Part shown: positions 52,901-58,900 of the stretch, in pieces
How positions within the stretch are numbered: the first letter of the stretch is position 1
Layout of the letters: each line of letters starts with the position of its first letter
Assembly: GCA_031769625.1 (NCBI GenBank)
Contig: JAUIMM010000601.1
Coordinates: 7,154,001-7,218,000 of the forward strand
Length of the DNA stretch: 64,000 nucleotides
DNA from: Taudactylus pleione
Lineage: Eukaryota; Chordata; Amphibia; Anura; Myobatrachidae
Reading direction: 5' to 3'
The notes under the pieces: generated by a model
What the model was told of the DNA's origin: nothing
The model's database searches: none
The model's input: only the letters and a program-made list of their open reading frames with translations
Translations under genes and position numbers: made by a program

Positions 52901-55900
52901 AGACCATTCCCCGGGATTCACGTCGTGATGGATGAGGAAGTCCACTTCCTAATTGAGAACTCCTGGAATGAACACTGCCGAAATGGCTGGGAGATGACCT
53001 TTCGCCCATGTTAGAATGCGTGACACCTCTGTCATTGCAGCCTGACTTAAAGTTCCTCCTGATGGTTGACTTAAGCGTCTGACTGAACTTGCACGGGCTT
53101 TCCGTGAAGTACGAGTCTGGCTTGTTGCAGGGCCCTGAAGACCGCCCGAAGTTCCAATACGTCGATTGGCAGGGCAGCCTCTTCTGCTGTCCACCGTCCC
53201 CGAAATGAGCATGGACCAGTCACTGCGCCCCAACCCCGGAGGCTGGAGTCAGTTGTCAGAAGGACCCAGACCGGAATCCAAAAGGGGCACCCTCTGGTGA
53301 GGTGGACCGTCTGCAGCCACCAAGCAAGAGACAGACGCACCTCCGGAGAAAGCACCATCGTTTGCCTTATCCGATGGGGTACTCCATCCCACCTGGAGAG
53401 GATCAATTTCTGCAGAGGCCGGGAATGAAACTGGGCAAATTTCACCATGTCGAACGTTGACACCAAGGAACCCTGTGGAGCCTATTGCTGAGTGGATGGA
53501 CACTTGGCGACTGTGGAGGCATCTGCATACTTGCGTCAGCAAAGTGGAGAGCTTTTCCGTAGACAGACCTCCCAGATGTAGCATCCTTTGGGATGGGATC
53601 AGGGAGGACTTCTTCCAATTGATTAACCACCCGTGCATCTGTAGCATAGATATAGTCAGCTGTAGGTGGTGGTGAAGTCCCTCTGGAGACCCTGCCTTAC
53701 TGCCATAATTTTGGTAACACCCGAGGTGTAGTAGATAGGCCAATTGGCAGAGCCCGAAACTGGAAATGTTGTTGCAGTACAGGAAACCTGAGAAAACGCT
53801 GGTGAGCCAAAGCAATTGGAATATGCAGGCATGCATCCTGAATATCCAGACACCATAAAATCCCCAGGTTCCATAGCCTGTATTATTGTGTGTAGGGTTT
53901 CCAGCCTGAACCGAGGTACCCTGAGGAATTTGTCCAGGGACCTGAGATTACCGACAGGCTGGGATCGATTGGATTTTGAACCAGAAAAGGTTTGGAGTAA
54001 CAACCCATTCCCCTTTGGGGCAACGGGACCGGTACTAAGACTTCTGCTTGAAGCAAGACTCGTACGGCTTTCTGGATCTGTAAGGCCATGTCACCCCGTG
54101 AGAGACTACTTCTTACCCAGGTGTCTACAGTGGTCCGACAACAAGTCGGCCTCCCACCCTGGTATCCGCCAGAGGGAGGCCCATCCCATTAGGCTGAGGG
54201 TTTATCCTGACTAGGAAGGACGTCTTGTACTCTAGGCCTGTTTCGTAGGTTTGACAGCCCTACTGGAAGCCGATGGCCTTGGAAGATCTGACCTGTGGGT
54301 TAACCTTGAGGACGTAAGGATCGAAAGGAGAAGGTGCAAGGCTTCGCTGAAGCCGCAGCCAAAGGCAGAAACGCAGAATTAACCACAGCAACATGTCCAC
54401 AATCCTGTCCATGTCAGGACCGAACAATACTTCTCCAGTACAGTATATGGGAAGCATTGTAGGCCTTTCTTGGATTCAGCATCTGCCCTCCAAGAATGCC
54501 ACCACAGGAAACTGCGAGCTGCCACAGCTGCCGCCGAGACACTGGAAGTCAGGAGACTGATATCCAGAACAGCCTTCCCAATATATGTAGCTGCATCTCT
54601 GATGTTACCAACCAAAAAACCTGGACATAAAAGAGCACAGTATTGCAGTGTATCATTTCTCTGATCGCAAAGTATTCTAGAGTGCCTTCTGACTTTTCTC
54701 TATTATATAATATAATATGGGAAGGGGACCAGAGCCATCTACCATTTAAACAGAGTGCCGGGTCCATTGGACCATATAATCTTGGACTTGAGAAGTCTAT
54801 GCAAATTCTAATAAATTTTTTTTTTTTTAAATGGTCTCCATAGTTCATAAACAGTCCCTAAAAGCAGTCACGCTCATCTATGCAACGATGTGAGCGTGAC
54901 TAGCGTGCCTGCAGCTATGGTATTCGCCTACGCACATGCACGCCATAGACTTCAATGGGGTAATCGCTGGCTGCGAGTGCTCGCAACCAGGCGATTGCGG
55001 TGCTATGCCGCGATGCGTGCTCACGTGCATTGAGCATCGTGGCAACGATGAGGCTGGCTCCATCTGTATATTTGTCCCCAAAAAATTATATTTATATACA
55101 TCTAATCCTTATTGGCTTGAGCAGCCTGTACACGCCGAGTGTCAAGAGTCTGGTTTTGCCTTTATTGCTCCTCTCCCTGAGGTCACATTGAGATAATACA
55201 TACCTTAGTTTTTTTCTAGGTGAATAAGATATACAATATTGAAAACGCAATCCAAATTCATCCAGTAGTTTTTACGTGATGCCGAAACAGACAAAAACAA
55301 AAATTCTGAAAAAAATGTTTTGTCTCCATAGTTCATACAGTCCCAATCAGTATATTTCTCAAAACAAATTTCTATATACAGATACAACCATTACAACCTT
55401 AAGTATAGATTTAGTGCCTACTCTAGCACACTGCCCTTTAAACCCCAAGGTTAGCAGTTTACCACAAAGAGGATAAAGGAGAAAGTAAGTTACAGCACCA
55501 ATCCCTAAATGGTTAAGGTGCATACATACGATTTAACTATAACGACATCGTTATCGTTCAAAAAGTCGTTCAGTTTCTGAGTTATAACGATGAACGATTA
55601 TCGTTCATGCGCGTTCCCGTTTGTAGTTCATTCTGACTGACCAACATTAAGGGAAGTTACAAAATCGTTTGCCGTTCAAAAAATCGTTCATTACACTTTA
55701 AAAAATCTGACAGAAAATAGTTCATAAAATCGTTGGTAACAAAATAGTTACGTGTGTATGCACCTTCAGCTTTATATTTATTTTCTTCTGAGATTATATC
55801 AAAACTAAAAACATGTCCCAAAGTTTGTGGGCTATGCCTTTAATGTGTGTCTGGGCATTTCTGCCCAGACACACATTAACATGTACATAAAATCAAGCAT

Positions 55901-58900
55901 GTAATGGCCATGTTTAGTACCACCATTGTATTACTGATGTTTGAAGAGCTCAGTGACCTCAACATAGCACAATCATTATGCCACCTTTTCAAAAAGTCAG
56001 GTTGTTAAATTTATGCACTGTGACTGTTGACTGGGACAGCTCTAAGTGTTGCTATTATGAAGTAGCCACAAAATGATAGGCCACACAAACTCACAGATTG
56101 GATTTTATTGCTGAAGTGTGTAAAAATCATCTGTCCTCAGTTGCAACACTCACTACCACGTTCCAATCTCCCTATGGAAGAATCACCACCACAAGAACTC
56201 TTCTTCGGTAGCTCCATGGATTGGCTTGGTTTTCCATGTCTGAGCAGTCACACACAGACCTTAAATCACCATGCACGGTACAGACTGAAGTAGTGTAAAG
56301 AATTCACTGCAGCACAATGGAAATGCATTCTCTAGACTAGAGTGCAAACCCCTCTTTTTTACATGGTAGTGTGATGAGAAATTGGAGTGTAACAGATGCC
56401 AGAAGAACGTACCCTGCCCGCATGCTTACCATCAACTGTAAAACTTGGAATAATGGTCTGGAAAAAGTTTTTTTATTTTGGTTTTGTGTGGGATCTCTAT
56501 TTCCAGGGAAGAAAAAAGTTAATGCTACAACAAACAATGACACAGAATTGTGTGCTTTGAACTTTACGGCAACAGTTTGGGGGAAGTTTCTTTCCTGTGT
56601 TAGATTGGTAATGTAACACACACACACACACACACACAGGGGACCAAAGTTTGGTGTGGGAGAACTTGAATGATCTGCACAGAACCCCGGACTCCAACCC
56701 CATCAAATACCTTTGTGATGAAATGGAACACAACACCCAACCTCATTAAGGGATCTATTTACTAAGCAGTGTTAGCAGAAGTGAAAAGTCATAAAGTGCC
56801 AGTCAATCAGCTCCCAACTGCCATTTTTCAAACACAGCCTGTGAGATGACAGTTGGGAGCTGATTGGCTGGCACCTTATCACTTTTCCTAACACTGCTTA
56901 GTAAATAGACCCCTAATACTTTTGTTCCAACATCTAGTGGAAAACCTTCCCAGAAGAGTGGAGGCTGCTGCTACAGCAATGGGTGGACCAACTTTATTTT
57001 GATGCCCAAGGTTCTGGAATATGATTTTCAACAAGCACATACGGGTGTGAGGGTTCGGTATCCACATACTTTTGGCCATGTACTGTATAAACAAATCTTT
57101 ACAGTGGAATAAGTAGCAATAATATAGGAGATTGTGCCTTTAAATGTATTTTATATAGTCATGTTTTTCTGCATGAGATACTTTGTTTTGCAAACTAGCA
57201 ATCAATTTAACAATCTTTCAATGCAGTGTTATGGTGCATACACACGATCAGATTTTTCCATCAGATATGAACGATAACGATTTAAAAATCGTTCAGTCGT
57301 TCATATCTGAAGGAAAATCGTTCATATCTGACATGCCTGAACGATGGACGATCAACGATGCGCGTTCCCGATGGTCAGATAACGATTTCTGATATCTGTG
57401 TTTGCAGTCAGACTTGGACGATTCCATTCATTTTAATGCAGTCAAAAATCGTTCAATCGTTCAAATCGTTCAAAACTTTGGTAAAATCGTTCAAATCGTT
57501 TAATCGTTCATCTGACAAATCTGACAAGTCTGACAAATCTGACCGTGTGTACGCTCCATTAGGTCAGCTGGTCAAACTATCAGTTGCAACATAACTAAAC
57601 TCTAATCTGGTGAGAACATTCCGTTTCTGCACTGGATTAAATGTCGAGAATATTGAATGCTTAAGCTCAACAAATGATACGAGCACAGCACTGGGGGCTG
57701 CCAATGCTTTTGGAATGCTACAAGTAGAATTTTTGTACAGCATTTAAAAAAACCATCAGCTATGACCTAATTGAAGTCACTCTAAACTGCCATTTAAATC
57801 ATTCTGCAGCCGGAACGCAGTTAAATGCCGGGCATAAAGCAATAATACAAATAAACATACAGTAAGTAGTAAGATGTAAATTATTCACCTTAGCTTGAAG
57901 TTGCTGTAGCTCATGGTCCAGTTTCTCTTTCTCTTCCCTTAATAGCCTGTTGCTTTCTATTAAAACATTCATAGTTTCAGTTTTCTTCAACAGCTCTTCA
58001 TGTTGGGCCATTGTCCTTGCAGTTACCTGAATTTGTAACATAAAACGAGCATTTGTTACACGGACACTCATTCGGAATTCCACATGAGCAATGGTTTAAG
58101 CACAAAACCCGCTACTTTAGACAAAGCCAATAAAACAGGATATTTGTATTCAGTGGTTTAACTAGGGTATTTGGAGCCCAGGGCAAGATGAAAAATGGAG
58201 CCACCCCCCCATGTGCGTCAATAAAGTGGGTATGGCCACATGGGGCATGGCCACTGAAAAATGGGGATGGGTCAACATGACAGTTTGCTACTCTGGGAGC
58301 ATTCCTTTCCATTCCATATGCACCATCATGTCACCAGTAGTAGTGCCCCTTATAAAGTGCCCCCTGTTGTAGTGCCTATTATGCAATGTCCTAGTAGTAG
58401 TGCCCCTCATGCTATGCCCACTGTAGTAATGCCCCTTATGCAATGTCCCCAGCAGTAGTTCTCTTACACAATGCCCAGTTGTAGTGCACATTATGCAGTG
58501 CCCAATATACAGTGTCCACTATGCAGTGCCCCCAGTAGTAGTGCCATTTACACATAAAACTTGTAGACACAGTCAGACAAAATTATACTTACTGGTCCCC
58601 TCACTCGGCATTATGGGAGAGACAAAGGGGGGGGTGAAGGTCGCCGGCTTCCAGGTCAGTGTTTAGTGTGTAGTGCAGACAGCACTAAGTGTGGTCCGCA
58701 CTACACAATAAAACGCCGCCGGTGGTGTGTTTGTTTTAGCAGCCAATGAGAGCCAGACAGACTCCCTGGCTGCTGCACCCAGGGCCGGAGCCGGGCTGGA
58801 GCTCACTCATGAACAAACAAAAACACACACACCACTGGCAGCATTTTATTGTGTAGTGCGGACCATACCCCCGCCGGTCTGACTGCGACGGTGGCAAGTA

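Larger units (their letters stand above)
51245..54640 (-). mobile_element. DIRS retrotransposon D9 (family A), 5'-truncated
   Basis: Low-coordinate side: a terminal repeat pair (51255-51310 and 51400-51450), then the internal complementary region to about 51545. Recombinase (52588-51532), RNase H (53466-52760), RT (54214-53250) and gag C-terminus (54615-54260) follow toward high coordinates. It stops near 54640 without leader or 5' repeat. It is closest to D11. Confidence 0.88.
56090..57088 (+). mobile_element. Tc1-like DNA transposon, 3' part, degraded
   Basis: The right end is the complement of TACAGTACATGGCCAAAAGT with ATGTGGATACC, a common Tc1 terminus. Upstream frames carry the C-terminal transposase: [33 protein letters not shown], then after a (CA)n tract GVGEL and PHQIPL, and [18 protein letters not shown] near 56950. 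It is split by a MITE at 56750-56913. The N-terminal part is missing or unrecognisable. Confidence 0.8.

Noticed and set aside
58261..58491. ORFs with repeated GHYYRG or APLMQCP-type units
   Set aside because: Translation of the minisatellite in the hAT element; no independent evidence of coding.
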